Assembly: GCF_018913465.1 (NCBI RefSeq)
Contig: NZ_JABAPM010000001.1
Coordinates: forward strand, 482,465-546,464
DNA from: Arcanobacterium phocae
Lineage (GTDB): Bacteria > Actinomycetota > Actinomycetes > Actinomycetales > Actinomycetaceae
Length of the DNA: 64,000 nt
Direction: 5' to 3'
The notes beneath the pieces are model-generated. The model saw only the letters and a program-made list of their open reading frames with translations. It was not told where the DNA came from and did not search any database. The position numbers were made by a program, and so were the translations under genes. Below, one piece after another: positions 9,398 to 19,397 of the stretch. Numbering within the stretch: position 1 is the stretch's first letter; each line of letters begins with the position of its first letter.

Positions 9398-10363
9398 ATG
9401 ACATGGGATCAGATACAGCTGGCGCCAGTGCTTCTCATACAGTCTGCCGAACCGGTATATGCCGATCGTGCGGTAGCACTTATCAAGCGGCAAGCGAGAG
9501 AAATTGACCTAAACACTGATGTGATTGAGATTGACGCAAATTCATACAGCGGAGGCTACCTCAGTGCAGTCGCTTCACCCTCCTTATTTGGCGAGCGGCG
9601 GTTAATTTTGATCCGGCAATTAGAAACTCTAACGAATGCACTGCAAGAAGACTTACTGACATATCTGCAGTTCCCGGAACCTGACGTAGTTCTCGTACTG
9701 CAGCATAATGGTGGAGCGCGTGGTAAAAAAATACTTCAATCATTAGCTAAAAACAACGTGCCAACAACTAAAATTGCGGCTGTGAAGACCCAGCGGGATA
9801 AAGTTCAGGCAGTCACTGCAGATATCCGGGCAGCTGGCCGAAAGATGACTCCAGAGGCCATTGGTGCGCTGATCGAAGCAGTCGGATCTGATGTACGGGA
9901 ATTGTTAGCTGCTGTTCAACAACTGCTAGCTGATGTCGATGGTCTCATTACTGAAGAAAATATCCACACGTATTTCTCTGGACGTATCGAAGCTAAAGGA
10001 TTCACCGTGGCGGACGCATTGATCGCTGGGAACGTAGGAGAAGCTGTGAAGTTAGCTCGGCACGCCCTAGCTACTGGTGCTACCCCCACTGCGATATTGG
10101 GCGCTATTTCTGCAAAGTTGCGCACAATGGCACATATTCTAGGGCAACGCTCAGGAACAATCGACGCCAAAGTATCTATCGTTCCATGGATGGCAGACCG
10201 AGCAAAACGGGACTTGCGTGGGTGGACGGCACCCGGTCTAGCCGCAGCAATTTCAGCGATAGCCCGGGCTGACGCAGATGTTAAAGGTGGCTCACGAGAT
10301 CCTGGTTATGCCCTTGAACGCGGAATTTTGGATGTGGGGCGTGCACGTAAGATTCGCGCGTGA
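9398..10363 (+). CDS. holA: DNA polymerase III subunit delta
   Basis: A 321-residue clamp-loader subunit that opens the beta sliding clamp. Recognition rests on the N-terminal LLIQSAEPVYADRAVALIKR, the LIRQLETL segment, VGSDVRELLAAVQQLL in the lid region, and a C-terminal helical domain. Length is typical. It directly follows comEC, an arrangement common in many bacteria. It terminates at the hairpin at 10384-10418, shared with convergent rpsT. Confidence 0.92.
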   Translation: MTWDQIQLAPVLLIQSAEPVYADRAVALIKRQAREIDLNTDVIEIDANSYSGGYLSAVASPSLFGERRLILIRQLETLTNALQEDLLTYLQFPEPDVVLVLQHNGGARGKKILQSLAKNNVPTTKIAAVKTQRDKVQAVTADIRAAGRKMTPEAIGALIEAVGSDVRELLAAVQQLLADVDGLITEENIHTYFSGRIEAKGFTVADALIAGNVGEAVKLARHALATGATPTAILGAISAKLRTMAHILGQRSGTIDAKVSIVPWMADRAKRDLRGWTAPGLAAAISAIARADADVKGGSRDPGYALERGILDVGRARKIRA

Positions 10364-10383
10364 AATAAGCTGATATACATATA

Positions 10384-10418
10384 AGCGGTGGCTGGACAAA
10401 ATATGTCCAGCCACCGCT
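10384..10418 (+). terminator. Bidirectional terminator between holA and rpsT
   Basis: A perfect 15-bp inverted repeat (10384-10398 with 10404-10418) with a 5-base loop lies between two convergent genes. Confidence 0.85.
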
Positions 10419-10445
10419 ATTTCCTTGCGTTAGAACGCGAAGATA

Positions 10446-10712
10446 CTACTTGCCGAGTTTAGCTACCTGAACGGCGAGCTTCGACTTACGGTTAGCAGCC
10501 TGGTTCTTGTGGATAATACCCTTAGAAACAGCCTTATCCAGCTTGCGGCTGGTGACCTTGAGGGCGTCGGTTGCAACTTCCACATCGCCAGCGGCGATAG
10601 CTTCGCGAGTCTTACGAACGAGCGTCTTAAGCTCGGACTTGTAAGCCTGGTTACGGACACGGCGCTTCTCGTTGGTCTTGATGCGCTTCTTTTGGGACTT
10701 GATGTTTGCCAC
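10446..10712 (-). CDS. rpsT: 30S ribosomal protein S20
   Basis: An 88-residue basic protein starting with [10 protein letters not shown] after the initiator and ending [11 protein letters not shown], which is S20, a primary 16S rRNA-binding protein. The start is the GTG read from 10712. It gives the conserved N-terminus, with a purine-rich AAAGAGA a few bases upstream. A longer frame reaching 10811 would add 33 non-conserved residues and is rejected. The 212 bases upstream (to 10924) are the rpsT leader and hold no clear gene. Confidence 0.97.
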   Translation of the reverse strand: MANIKSQKKRIKTNEKRRVRNQAYKSELKTLVRKTREAIAAGDVEVATDALKVTSRKLDKAVSKGIIHKNQAANRKSKLAVQVAKLGK

Positions 10713-10924
10713 GTGAATCTCTTTCATTTCTCGTGAATGCTGGCTGGCAGACACGAAAGGAATACGGTCGGTGAGGGATTGCCTGATCCGGACTGTAAGG
10801 CGTGGGGACACCCGTGGTTATGAATCGAGGCCGGACTCATTACCCGACCAGGTAAATAAAGTCCAAGCGTTAGTCTATCAGGTCGTGTGTTGTTCGACGA
10901 CGACGATAGCGTGTAACCCATCAC

Positions 10925-11449
10925 TTATGGGTGCAGATACTTCTTAATTTCAGCGATGACGCGGACAAAAATACGGCGATCCAACTGGCCGCCAGTGCGG
11001 CGAACCTGATTGATATGAACGATCATAAGCCGGTTGAGTCTGACCTCTGACGGACGACGGCGGGCGTCCCAATTGCCGGAGCCGATATCCATCCAGTATC
11101 GGCCCCAACGGGCCTCATCTTGGGCATCACGGTCGTGATCCTTTGATGTTGTTTGGGCAAATACCACATGATCACTACCATGCGCGGCTACGACCAGAAC
11201 TGGACGGTCTTTGCCTCGCCCATCATTCTCCTCAAATGGCACCCATGTCCACACTACTTCGCCTGGATCAGGAATAGCATCCTTGACTGGACGATAAGAA
11301 AAATCTGGTTCTCCTAGAGTTGCGACATCATAGGCGATAGCTTGATCGCGCGGGCCAGGAAGGCCTAACGAAGGCGTGCTGGTCTGATCTGCTACAACAC
11401 GTTTGCCAACATCAAGAAGTATCTTCGCTATCGTTCGCCACATCTTCAC
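10925..11449 (-). CDS. PemK/MazF-family protein, no antitoxin seen
   Basis: A 174-residue protein. After a 50-residue extension, GEVVWTWVPFEENDGRGKDRPVLVV matches the start of the PemK/MazF SH3-like barrel. Then come HVVFAQTTSKDHDRD and a C-terminal LNRLMIVHINQVRRTGGQLD. MazF/PemK toxins are ribosome-independent mRNA endonucleases. It is longer than a classical toxin (about 110 residues), and no antitoxin gene lies on either side. It starts at GTG 11449, 6 bases after the PH-domain gene, so the two are probably co-transcribed. It may be a diverged, non-toxic family member. Confidence 0.75.
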   Translation of the reverse strand: MKMWRTIAKILLDVGKRVVADQTSTPSLGLPGPRDQAIAYDVATLGEPDFSYRPVKDAIPDPGEVVWTWVPFEENDGRGKDRPVLVVAAHGSDHVVFAQTTSKDHDRDAQDEARWGRYWMDIGSGNWDARRRPSEVRLNRLMIVHINQVRRTGGQLDRRIFVRVIAEIKKYLHP

Positions 11450-11455
11450 GATTGG

Positions 11456-11956
11456 TCAGTCCTCTGCGTCGGCGTCGTCGTCAGCAAATAGAAGCTCAGT
11501 GAGCTCAACGTGAACGCGGTTGATTGATGGAACATCTTGGAGAGTTAGCGGCTCACTTGCGGAGGTTTCTAAAATCAATGTTCCAGCGCCAACGAGACGA
11601 TCTAGGATGCCTTGGTCGTAGGCAACATTTGAGATCCGGGAGAGCGGAATATCGTGGCCGGACTTCGAAAAAATTCCAGACCGGGTAATAATTCGGCGAT
11701 TCGTGATGGTATACGTAGCTGTAGACCACCGCAACCACGGCACAACCCACACAACGATAGCTGCAAAACCAGCGAATCCGATGACAACCCAAGTCGACCA
11801 TGGGCGCAACGACGCTGGTAAAAAGTAGATCAATAACATCGCGATGATAGCGATGAATACTAGCCCGCATCCGTGCCAGAACAATGTTTTAGGATGCTCA
11901 CGCATATGACGGACGACGTGTTCATCGCGTCCGAGTAATCTTTCCGGAAAAGCCAT
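11456..11956 (-). CDS. PH-domain (bPH2/YdbS-like) membrane protein
   Basis: A 166-residue protein with two adjacent transmembrane segments (about residues 25-75) followed by a bacterial PH-like domain. The core ATYTITNRRIITRSGIFSKSGHDIPLSRISNV is characteristic of the bPH2/DUF304 group. These proteins are membrane-associated and their function is generally unknown. The tail is acidic (ADDDADAED). It lies between the membrane-protein gene upstream and the PemK-like gene downstream, all on the minus strand. Confidence 0.82.
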   Translation of the reverse strand: MAFPERLLGRDEHVVRHMREHPKTLFWHGCGLVFIAIIAMLLIYFLPASLRPWSTWVVIGFAGFAAIVVWVVPWLRWSTATYTITNRRIITRSGIFSKSGHDIPLSRISNVAYDQGILDRLVGAGTLILETSASEPLTLQDVPSINRVHVELTELLFADDDADAED

Positions 11957-11995
11957 ACTAGTGATTCTGCCATATCTTACGAGTGTCTCTAATAA

Positions 11996-12595
11996 TCACA
12001 GCCAGATAATGAGAGAAACAACGAACGTAAAAATTCCAACTGGAACAGCTACGATGCTGAGAATCGCACTCAGCAGAATGATGCGTACGTCGTATTTTAA
12101 ATAAGGGGCATTCTCAACGCCACCAGCCCCGGCAATGGCGGCTCGCTGAGCTGCTTCGATTCGCGGGAAGAAAACATTTCGTTTATGTGCAGCGGCGGCT
12201 TGGGCGTCACGTCGGCGTTGGCTAGCGCGAACGCGCGCTACTTCGTCGTCGAAGGTGTGTGTATTAGTATCAACGTAGGTCCCGTCCGGGTTAATGATTG
12301 TCACGTCGTCGGAACCAGTAAGCGACTGCGTTATTTTATCTATCGACGAATCAACCGCTTGCGCTAATCGAAATCGCAGTACGCCAAAAGTGGCGACCGC
12401 AACGGCAAAAATAACCGATACGATAAACGGCCACCACGAGACAACTGACTCAGCTGTGCGACCAGCAGCCCAACCCATGGCTAGCGCAAGAGCCGTGACG
12501 ATGCCCGAGGCAACAACCACGATTTTGCCAGGGAAACGAACGATGCGTTCGATAATCGGAAGTAGATACTGTAACGAACCTGCGGTGATACTCAT
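11996..12595 (-). CDS. Conserved hypothetical membrane protein
   Basis: A 199-residue protein with no family I recognise. Two hydrophobic helices lie at about residues 22-45 and 50-72, a charged central part of about 90 residues includes RVRASQRRRDAQAAAAHKR, and a third long hydrophobic segment is at the C-terminus (about 168-199). It is first of three minus-strand genes with the PH-domain and PemK-like genes and divergent from lepA. Confidence 0.65.
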   Translation of the reverse strand: MSITAGSLQYLLPIIERIVRFPGKIVVVASGIVTALALAMGWAAGRTAESVVSWWPFIVSVIFAVAVATFGVLRFRLAQAVDSSIDKITQSLTGSDDVTIINPDGTYVDTNTHTFDDEVARVRASQRRRDAQAAAAHKRNVFFPRIEAAQRAAIAGAGGVENAPYLKYDVRIILLSAILSIVAVPVGIFTFVVSLIIWL

Positions 12596-12672
12596 AACCT
12601 AAGTGTGCCACTTAGAGCGCAAGGTTGCTGACCGCTGGTATCGTTAAATCGACTATATGAAAAGGAGAACAC

Positions 12673-14532
12673 GTGCCTGTATCAACTGCCGCTGAGCTCA
12701 AAGCTATCGAGCCCGCCGCCACTGATCCATCGCGGATCCGAAATTTTTGCATCATTGCACATATCGACCATGGGAAATCGACCTTGGCTGATCGGATGTT
12801 GCAATTAACAGGTGTGGTAGCCGAACGCGATATGCGTGCGCAATACCTCGATCGCATGGATATTGAGCGCGAACGCGGTATTACGATTAAATCTCAGGCA
12901 GTGCGCATGCCGTGGTCGGTTGATAAGAATGCTTATGCGCTGAATATGATCGATACACCGGGACACGTTGACTTTTCGTATGAGGTCTCCCGTTCTCTTG
13001 CCGCATGTGAGGGCGCGATTTTGCTTGTCGACGCAGCACAAGGCATCGAGGCGCAGACGCTCGCTAACCTCTACATGGCGATGGAAAACGATCTGGTTAT
13101 TATTCCAGTGTTGAACAAGATCGACTTGCCAGCTGCAAATCCAGATAAGTATGCAGCCGAGATCGGCGCACTCCTTGGCGTCGATCCAGACAGCGTGATT
13201 CGAGTGTCCGGAAAAACTGGTCAAGGCGTCGATGAGCTCCTCGATCGGATTGTCCTAGAAGTGCCATCGCCGGTTGGTAACCCGGATGCGCCTACGCGTG
13301 CCATGATTTTTGATTCGGTCTACGATTCATACCGTGGCGTGGTGACTTATGTTCGCGTTGTTGATGGACAGCTTGCTCCGCGTCAGCGGGTATCGATGAT
13401 GGCCACGAATACTACGCACGAGCTACTTGAAATTGGCGTCATTTCGCCAGAGCCGAAGCCATCTAAGGGCCTGGGCGTGGGTGAGGTCGGCTACCTCATT
13501 ACTGGTGTGAAAGACGTTCGCCAGTCGCGTGTGGGTGATACCGTTACTGATTTGCGTAAGCCCGCCGATGAAGCATTGGCCGGTTATCGCGATCCGAAGC
13601 CGATGGTGTATTCCGGGATTTACCCGATCGATGGTTCAGATTATCCGGCATTGCGTGACGCGCTAGAAAAGCTTAAGCTCAACGACGCCGCATTGACGTA
13701 TGAACCAGAAAACTCGGTGGCCCTCGGTTTTGGTTTCCGATGCGGCTTCTTGGGACTGTTGCATTTGGAAATTGTCCGCGAGCGACTCGAGCGCGAGTTT
13801 GATCTGGATCTTATTGCTACCGCGCCATCAGTTATCTATCGAGTAGTGACGGATGCTGGCGAGGAGCATACGGTGGCTAACCCATCGGAATTCCCTGACG
13901 GCAAGATTAAGGCGATTTATGAACCGTTGGTAGAAGCCACGATTTTGACGCCGAAGGACTACGTCGGTTCAGTTATGGAATTGTGTCAGCAACGCCGCGG
14001 AATTATGGGCGGGATGGATTACCTGTCCGAAGACCGTGTCGAGTTACACTACAAGTTGCCGTTAGCTGAGATCGTGACTGATTTCTTCGATCAGCTCAAG
14101 TCCCGGACTAAGGGTTATGCGTCCCTTGACTACAAGGAAGAGGGCGAGCAGACTGCTGATTTGGTTAAGGTCAATATTCTACTCAACGGCGAGACAGTGG
14201 ATGCATTTTCCGCTATTGTTCACCGCGATGCCGCCTATCATTACGGTGTCGAGATGACCGCTAAACTCAAGGCTCTTATTCCACGCCAGCAGTTCGAAAT
14301 TCCAGTGCAGGCTGCGATTGGTACGCGTGTTATTGCGCGTGAAACGATTAAGGCGTTGCGCAAGGATATGTTGGCTAAGTGCTATGGCGGTGACGTTACT
14401 CGTAAGCGTAAGTTGCTTGAGAAGCAGAAGGCCGGTAAGAAGCGAATGAAGTCGATTGGCCGAGTTGACGTTCCACAAGAAGCGTTTGTGGCAGCGTTGG
14501 CTTCAGACATGCCGGAGGCGAAGAAAAAGTGA
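12673..14532 (+). CDS. lepA: Elongation factor 4 (LepA)
   Basis: A 619-residue translational GTPase that back-translocates or rescues stalled ribosomes. It has G1 AHIDHGKST (about residues 30-38), G3 DTPGH, G4 NKID, the EF-G-like domains, and the LepA-specific C-terminal domain with [17 protein letters not shown]. The start is GTG 12673, after AAAGGAG at 12661-12667. The stop overlaps the start of trmB by 4 bases, so the genes are translationally coupled. Confidence 0.97.
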   Translation: MPVSTAAELKAIEPAATDPSRIRNFCIIAHIDHGKSTLADRMLQLTGVVAERDMRAQYLDRMDIERERGITIKSQAVRMPWSVDKNAYALNMIDTPGHVDFSYEVSRSLAACEGAILLVDAAQGIEAQTLANLYMAMENDLVIIPVLNKIDLPAANPDKYAAEIGALLGVDPDSVIRVSGKTGQGVDELLDRIVLEVPSPVGNPDAPTRAMIFDSVYDSYRGVVTYVRVVDGQLAPRQRVSMMATNTTHELLEIGVISPEPKPSKGLGVGEVGYLITGVKDVRQSRVGDTVTDLRKPADEALAGYRDPKPMVYSGIYPIDGSDYPALRDALEKLKLNDAALTYEPENSVALGFGFRCGFLGLLHLEIVRERLEREFDLDLIATAPSVIYRVVTDAGEEHTVANPSEFPDGKIKAIYEPLVEATILTPKDYVGSVMELCQQRRGIMGGMDYLSEDRVELHYKLPLAEIVTDFFDQLKSRTKGYASLDYKEEGEQTADLVKVNILLNGETVDAFSAIVHRDAAYHYGVEMTAKLKALIPRQQFEIPVQAAIGTRVIARETIKALRKDMLAKCYGGDVTRKRKLLEKQKAGKKRMKSIGRVDVPQEAFVAALASDMPEAKKK

Positions 14533-15347
14533 CGACGACGAACGAGCCCACTGAACGTAACAAGAACTACGGACGCATTATCTCCTTTACCCGGCGTGGA
14601 TCGCGGTTAGGGGATAAGTTTGAAAAAGTTATGGCCGAACATGGCCCGCATTATGTGATTGACTATCCGGCCGGTCAAGCTCAGACGACGATTGCCGACG
14701 ACGCTTTTATCGATCTGGCTGCAGCTTTTGGACGAGTAGCACCGATCGTGGTGGAGATTGGTCCAGGTTCAGGCGAACAGGTGATCTCGCAGGCGCAAGC
14801 TCACCCGGACTGGAATTTTTTGGCGTTGGAAGCATGGGCACCTGGGGTGGCACGATGTGTGAATGCTGCTGTGCGCGAGGGCGTAGAGAACGTACGAATT
14901 ATGGAAGCAGATGCTGCCCAGGCACTGCCGATTATTTTCCGTACCGATGTGGCCCAGCCGAATCCGCGAGCTCGCGAAGTGTGGACGTTTTTCCCTGACC
15001 CGTGGCGTAAAGCTCGTCACCACAAGCGCCGGATTGTTAATGATGCGTTTACTCGTACCATTGCTGGCGTGTTGGCTCCAGACGGTGTGTGGCGGATGGC
15101 AACAGACTGGGATAACTATGCTTGGCAGATGCGTGACGTTATTGAGCGTAGCCAGTGGATGACGAATATACATTCGGGGGAGAACCCTGATCCAAACGAT
15201 GAAGGCGATTTTGTTGGTGGGTTCGCACTGCGCTGGGACGGACGCATTATGACGCGCTTCGAACAACGCGGAATTGATGCCGGCCGGACGATTCATGACG
15301 TGTGTGCTACGCCGTCATCGGAAGCACAGACTATAACATTGCCGTGA
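14529..15347 (+). CDS. trmB: tRNA (guanine-N7-)-methyltransferase
   Basis: A 272-residue SAM-dependent enzyme making m7G46 in tRNA. The SAM site is [12 protein letters not shown] (about residues 76-87), and the substrate motif [15 protein letters not shown] is diagnostic. The start is the GTG of a GTGA overlap with the lepA stop. The same kind of overlap links its stop to hemW. Confidence 0.95.
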   Translation: MTTTNEPTERNKNYGRIISFTRRGSRLGDKFEKVMAEHGPHYVIDYPAGQAQTTIADDAFIDLAAAFGRVAPIVVEIGPGSGEQVISQAQAHPDWNFLALEAWAPGVARCVNAAVREGVENVRIMEADAAQALPIIFRTDVAQPNPRAREVWTFFPDPWRKARHHKRRIVNDAFTRTIAGVLAPDGVWRMATDWDNYAWQMRDVIERSQWMTNIHSGENPDPNDEGDFVGGFALRWDGRIMTRFEQRGIDAGRTIHDVCATPSSEAQTITLP

Positions 15348-16534
15348 TCGGGGTATCACCTAAACCAGCCCGCGCACTATCGTTGTCTAACTCAGACGTT
15401 AGTGAGGGGTTTGGCGCATACGTTCATATCCCGTTTTGCCGGGTGCGTTGCGGGTACTGCGATTTCAATACCTATACCAATACTGATTTTGGTGCGGGGG
15501 CTTCGGTTAGCGATTACCATGAGTCTTTGGTTCGAGAAATCAAAAGCTCGGCGCAGTACCTGACTGGCCATGGAGAAAGACCAGCATTGACGTCCATCTT
15601 TTTTGGTGGTGGTACACCAACCATGCTCAATGCGAGCCAACTCGTTGCAGTGCTCGACAGGTTGCGTGAGCAGTTCGGCGTCGTCGATGGTGCAGAAATC
15701 ACAACCGAAGCTAACCCGGAAACGGTTGACCGTCAGGCCCTACAAATCTTAAAAGATGGTGGATTCACCCGCGTATCTTTCGGTATGCAAAGTGCCGTTC
15801 CGCATGTGCTGGCCACGTTAGAGCGACAGCACAGCCCGGGACAAGTAACCAAGGTGACGCACTGGGCGCGCGAGGTAGGCTTAGAGTATTCGGTGGATTT
15901 GATTTACGGTGCGCCGGGGGAGAGCCGTGCAGATTGGCAGGCGTCTCTTGACGCTGTGATTGCGCTCGAGCCTGGGCATATTTCAGCCTACGGACTAACG
16001 ATTGAATCAGGTACCGCGATGGGCCGGCAAGTGCAGCGGGGCGAGTTGCCAGATACTGATCCAGACGAGCAGGCTGCAAAATATGAGATGGCCGAGGTTG
16101 CGCTGAGCGCAGCTGGCTATTCCTGGTATGAGGTATCAAATTGGGCAAAGCCAGGAAAACATTCACGGCATAATCTCGCGTATTGGCATAATACTAACTG
16201 GTGGGGATATGGCCCGGGAGCGCATAGCCACATCAACGGCACGAGGTTCTGGAATGTCAAACATCCGGGTGCCTATGCGCAACATCTTCTGGCAGGAAAT
16301 TTGCCGATCGCCGACGTGGAGCATCTCACGGATACTGAACGGCGTGAAGAAGCAATTATGCTGGGCGTGCGGCTGGCTGAAGGGATTGCTATTCCTGAGG
16401 GGACGCAACCATGCGTGATTGCCGGCCTTATTGCTGATGAGCTTATTGACCCGGCTGCTGCGTTGGGTGGGCAGATTGTCTTGACGTTACGCGGGCGGTT
16501 ACTGGCAGATACTGTTATTCGCGCGCTCTGGTGA
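15344..16534 (+). CDS. hemW: Radical SAM heme chaperone/coproporphyrinogen III oxidase-like protein
   Basis: A 396-residue protein with the HemW-type cluster motif C-x3-C-x2-C (PFCRVRCGYCDFNTYT, about residues 30-45), a FFGGGTPTML glycine motif, and a C-terminal HemN-like domain. HemW inserts heme into acceptor proteins and should not be equated with the dehydrogenase HemN. The GTG at 15344 is chosen because it makes a GTGA overlap with the trmB stop. An in-frame start at 15302 lies inside trmB. Confidence 0.92.
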   Translation: MIGVSPKPARALSLSNSDVSEGFGAYVHIPFCRVRCGYCDFNTYTNTDFGAGASVSDYHESLVREIKSSAQYLTGHGERPALTSIFFGGGTPTMLNASQLVAVLDRLREQFGVVDGAEITTEANPETVDRQALQILKDGGFTRVSFGMQSAVPHVLATLERQHSPGQVTKVTHWAREVGLEYSVDLIYGAPGESRADWQASLDAVIALEPGHISAYGLTIESGTAMGRQVQRGELPDTDPDEQAAKYEMAEVALSAAGYSWYEVSNWAKPGKHSRHNLAYWHNTNWWGYGPGAHSHINGTRFWNVKHPGAYAQHLLAGNLPIADVEHLTDTERREEAIMLGVRLAEGIAIPEGTQPCVIAGLIADELIDPAAALGGQIVLTLRGRLLADTVIRALW

Positions 16535-16589
16535 ACTATTGCTGCCATCCTTTTGTCTGACACCGCTGGAGTAAATTGTTAGGGAAATC

Positions 16590-16632
16590 GGTACTATAAA
16601 TGTAACCAAAATGGTACTATAAATGTAACCAA
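16590..16632 (+). repeat. Two tandem 20-bp direct repeats upstream of XRE gene
   Basis: Two identical copies of GGTACTATAAATGTAACCAA occupy 16590-16609 and 16613-16632, a 23-bp period. Each copy has near-symmetrical ends (GGTAC and GTAACC) and a TATAAA-like core. The position 43-85 bases before the regulator start suggests operator sites or duplicated promoter elements. Confidence 0.8.
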
Positions 16633-16674
16633 GGAAAGTTTGGGGACCGTCTAGTGCTGAAGTGTGAGGTGAGA

Positions 16675-16881
16675 ATGCCTGAACCAATCATAAAAAACCG
16701 GATCGCAGAGTTTCGAAAACAACAAGGACTTTCACAGCATCGGTTGGCTAAAGCAGTCGGATTAAAACGGCGCTCCATTATGGCCTACGAAAATAACACG
16801 ATCAGCCCGACGCTGGAAACTGCCTACAAAATATCTGCTGTGCTCGAACAAAAATTTACTGACGTCTTTTTAGTTGAATAG
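16675..16881 (+). CDS. Small XRE/Cro-family transcriptional regulator
   Basis: A 68-residue protein consisting of a single helix-turn-helix domain: LSQHRLAKAVGLKRRSIMAYE covers helices 2-3, and ISPTLETAYKISAVL covers helix 4. It resembles the YozG-like small regulators. The ATG at 16675 follows GAGGTGAG; a GTG at 16654 would add 7 residues. It probably binds the tandem repeats just upstream and controls itself and the next gene (9-base gap). The regulated function is not known. Confidence 0.88.
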   Translation: MPEPIIKNRIAEFRKQQGLSQHRLAKAVGLKRRSIMAYENNTISPTLETAYKISAVLEQKFTDVFLVE

Positions 16882-16890
16882 GAAGCAAAA

Positions 16891-17310
16891 ATGGGATTAT
16901 TTACTACCAATAGCCGGGATATCGCGCGACAAGTCAAGGAAAGCTTTGGTGATACCGATTCATATCTAGTTGTGCTCAAACATAACTCGGTTCCTAAAGG
17001 TCTACTCAAACTTCTGTTATCCGTCATGTATTTCGTCGTGGATTCTTCGCGAGAATTCATCCTATATTTTGATGAAAAAGGTGTCCATGAAAAAGAATTT
17101 GGATTCAGCGATGGTACCCAGTTCCTGTTAATCCCGTGGCATGAAATCGACGAATTTTCTGTCGAAGAACACCGAAATAAATCAATTATTCGCCTTACTC
17201 ATCTAGGTAAGGAATATAGCTACGAGGTGCACTATTCGGGGAATATCACGACGGGCAATCAGGAGCGCTTACAAAAACTTGTTGCCAAGAGCTGGCATAA
17301 GATCAAGTAG
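16891..17310 (+). CDS. Hypothetical protein paired with XRE regulator
   Basis: A 139-residue protein I do not recognise. It has a moderately hydrophobic stretch around residues 45-60 (GLLKLLLSVMYFVV), then a beta-rich, PH-like-looking region (FLLIPWHEIDEFSVEE, IIRLTHLGKEYSYEVHY). The ATG at 16891 follows a GGAAG ribosome-binding site. Tight coupling to the regulator suggests a two-gene unit. Confidence 0.65.
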   Translation: MGLFTTNSRDIARQVKESFGDTDSYLVVLKHNSVPKGLLKLLLSVMYFVVDSSREFILYFDEKGVHEKEFGFSDGTQFLLIPWHEIDEFSVEEHRNKSIIRLTHLGKEYSYEVHYSGNITTGNQERLQKLVAKSWHKIK

Positions 17311-17437
17311 AGTTTTGGCGGTTTCTTTACCGCGCGGTTCGATAGAACAACGAGTCACAGATTCATCGAACCTTCATTTGCACAACAGTAACGTGTTGCT
17401 ATTTTGCGAATAGAAAGTCACGGGTAGTTGTTGAGGA

Positions 17438-19120
17438 TTATGAAACGGTGTTGATAATTTGCCCATTTTCCAGATGAACTACTGCGTCTACATCGGTGAG
17501 TGTTTGCGGGCGATGAGTAATGATAATGACTGTGGTTCCAGCAGGGCGCTGGCGTAGCACGTCTTCATAGATCGCGGCCTCAGCTTTTGCATCGACAGCA
17601 GCCGTTGGTTCATCGAGAATCCATATCGGTGCACCAGAGAGGAAAGTCCGCGCTAAGGCAAGGCGTTGCCATTGCCCGCCAGAAAGCCCGCTTCCATCCC
17701 ATTGTGGTCCTAATTGTGTGTTGATTCCAGCAGGCAGCTGTTGAACAAAATCCCAGGCACGGGCGCGTGTTAACGCGTCCCGGATGGCGTCATCGCTTTC
17801 CTTGCCTGCCGGATCAACAAAATCGCGTACAGTTAATTCCAGCTTGGTGAACTCTTGGAAAACCATAGATGTGGAGGCTTGCCGATCGGACGTTGCACTC
17901 GATTGCGCATGTGGGCCATGCATGGTAACAGTGCCGGTATCTGGTTCGAGCAATCCGGCAAGCAGCTTAACCAAGGTCGTTTTTCCGCAGCCGTTTTCAC
18001 CAAGAAATGCCACGACGCTTCCGGGCTCAATGCTCAAGTTAATATCCTGCAAAGCTGCTCCAGTCCCAGTTGGATACGTAAATGACCCATGAGAAACTTC
18101 AATACCAACTGGTCCAGCAATTACCTCGCCATCTCGTGGTTTCGTCAGCAATCCTATGAGATCTTTGTATGCCTTTATCAATGGAACAGATGCCATGAGC
18201 TCACCAAAAGCCGAACCAACATTGCGAGTTACTGCCAAACCAGAGAGCATTCCGAGCATTGCGGCTACGACGTCGTTCACCGTCGAGTCAGACTGGAGAA
18301 CAATAAAAAGTGCGCCAAACATCAGCGCAAACACTGCTATATTCGCCGTAAAAGTTAGCCGTATCGATGCTCGTGGCACTCGATTCCACAGCTGAGCATA
18401 ACGACTATGCTGGTGGTTGAGTTCCGCTGGAATACCGAAGGAACCTGGGTTTGCCGCCATTTCAGTGGACGACGGCGTGAAATCTTGGAGCTGTTCAAGG
18501 TAATCAATGCGACGAGTGACTGTGCCAGCTTTTTGCCAAACATCATTTTCCACGTGAGCTAACTTCGAGTAAAGCAGTAGGTCTGGTAGCAAAGCAGCAA
18601 TAATAAGAATCGCCGCCCACGGATTGATAGACCATAGCGATGCGCCAAGAAGGATCATAGCAATTATCGAACTAACAACGGTTATTGTTGACGTGGCCTG
18701 CCAAGCTACATTGAATGGGATCGCTTCGCGGGTAGCACGGACCTTACTCATAAATGAATTGTCTAAGGTTTGTGCTGGGGTGAGATGATCTACCGTGGCA
18801 GAAAACTTCGCTCCGTAATGCGCACGCAAATCCATTTGTAAGATTCGGTTTATGCTTGACGATAAGCTCGAAGCCAATCCAAGAAGGGTAGCGGAGGCCG
18901 CAATAACAAGACAAATAAACAGCCGGGAGCGGTGGCTATCGAGAGTAAGTTGCCCACCGGCCCAACGGACCGACCATACCTGTAGTGACGGGATGGACAT
19001 CATGACCAAGCATGCGAGCCATGCGCTAGCCGTCAGCAAGGGAAAGACGCGGAACGCGTCACGAGTAGCCCACCAGCTACTGCGTACAGCTTCGCGTAAG
19101 GGGTGAAGCTTTTGTCCCAT
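17438..19120 (-). CDS. ABC exporter (permease-ATPase half transporter)
   Basis: A 560-residue protein with a transmembrane domain of about six helices (residues 25-315) followed by an ATP-binding domain. Walker A is GENGCGKTTLVKLL (about residues 374-387), the signature is LSGGQWQRLALAR, Walker B is IWILDEPTAAVD, and the H-loop is IITHRP. It should dimerise as an exporter. Substrate is unknown: no peptide, lantibiotic or modification gene lies beside it. It is convergent with the unknown protein and divergent from the amylopullulanase gene. Confidence 0.88.
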   Translation of the reverse strand: MGQKLHPLREAVRSSWWATRDAFRVFPLLTASAWLACLVMMSIPSLQVWSVRWAGGQLTLDSHRSRLFICLVIAASATLLGLASSLSSSINRILQMDLRAHYGAKFSATVDHLTPAQTLDNSFMSKVRATREAIPFNVAWQATSTITVVSSIIAMILLGASLWSINPWAAILIIAALLPDLLLYSKLAHVENDVWQKAGTVTRRIDYLEQLQDFTPSSTEMAANPGSFGIPAELNHQHSRYAQLWNRVPRASIRLTFTANIAVFALMFGALFIVLQSDSTVNDVVAAMLGMLSGLAVTRNVGSAFGELMASVPLIKAYKDLIGLLTKPRDGEVIAGPVGIEVSHGSFTYPTGTGAALQDINLSIEPGSVVAFLGENGCGKTTLVKLLAGLLEPDTGTVTMHGPHAQSSATSDRQASTSMVFQEFTKLELTVRDFVDPAGKESDDAIRDALTRARAWDFVQQLPAGINTQLGPQWDGSGLSGGQWQRLALARTFLSGAPIWILDEPTAAVDAKAEAAIYEDVLRQRPAGTTVIIITHRPQTLTDVDAVVHLENGQIINTVS

Positions 19121-19177
19121 AAGTTATTCGATTCCTCGGTGGCACATATGCCTTAATGATGTCAACTGACAGAATTA

Positions 19178-19189
19178 TATCGATCGATA
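19178..19189. promoter_or_regulatory. Palindrome in the ABC exporter/amylopullulanase intergenic region
   Basis: TATCGATCGATA is a perfect 12-bp palindrome about 60 bases from the exporter start and 210 bases from the amylopullulanase start. A regulatory role is only a guess. The rest of the 277-base gap shows no gene. Confidence 0.25.
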
Positions 19190-19397
19190 ATCATTTGTCA
19201 TCGTGTTCTGACGAGAATGCCGATGTCATACGGCAGAAAGTCATCCGAGTGTTTCTGCTGAAATTTACAGAAAGCCTTTTCATAACCGATTTTTTTACGT
19301 AGGATTAACTTCAACATCAGTATGAGCGATCACCGTCGATTGCTTTTCTGGACGGAAAACTGCAGGATAACGAGCCTGCGGTTGCAAGGAGTTTTCA

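Noticed and set aside
17317..17372. Short inverted repeats between the unknown protein and ABC exporter genes
   Set aside because: Stems of 5 and 8 bp with a long loop and no T-run are too weak to call a terminator.
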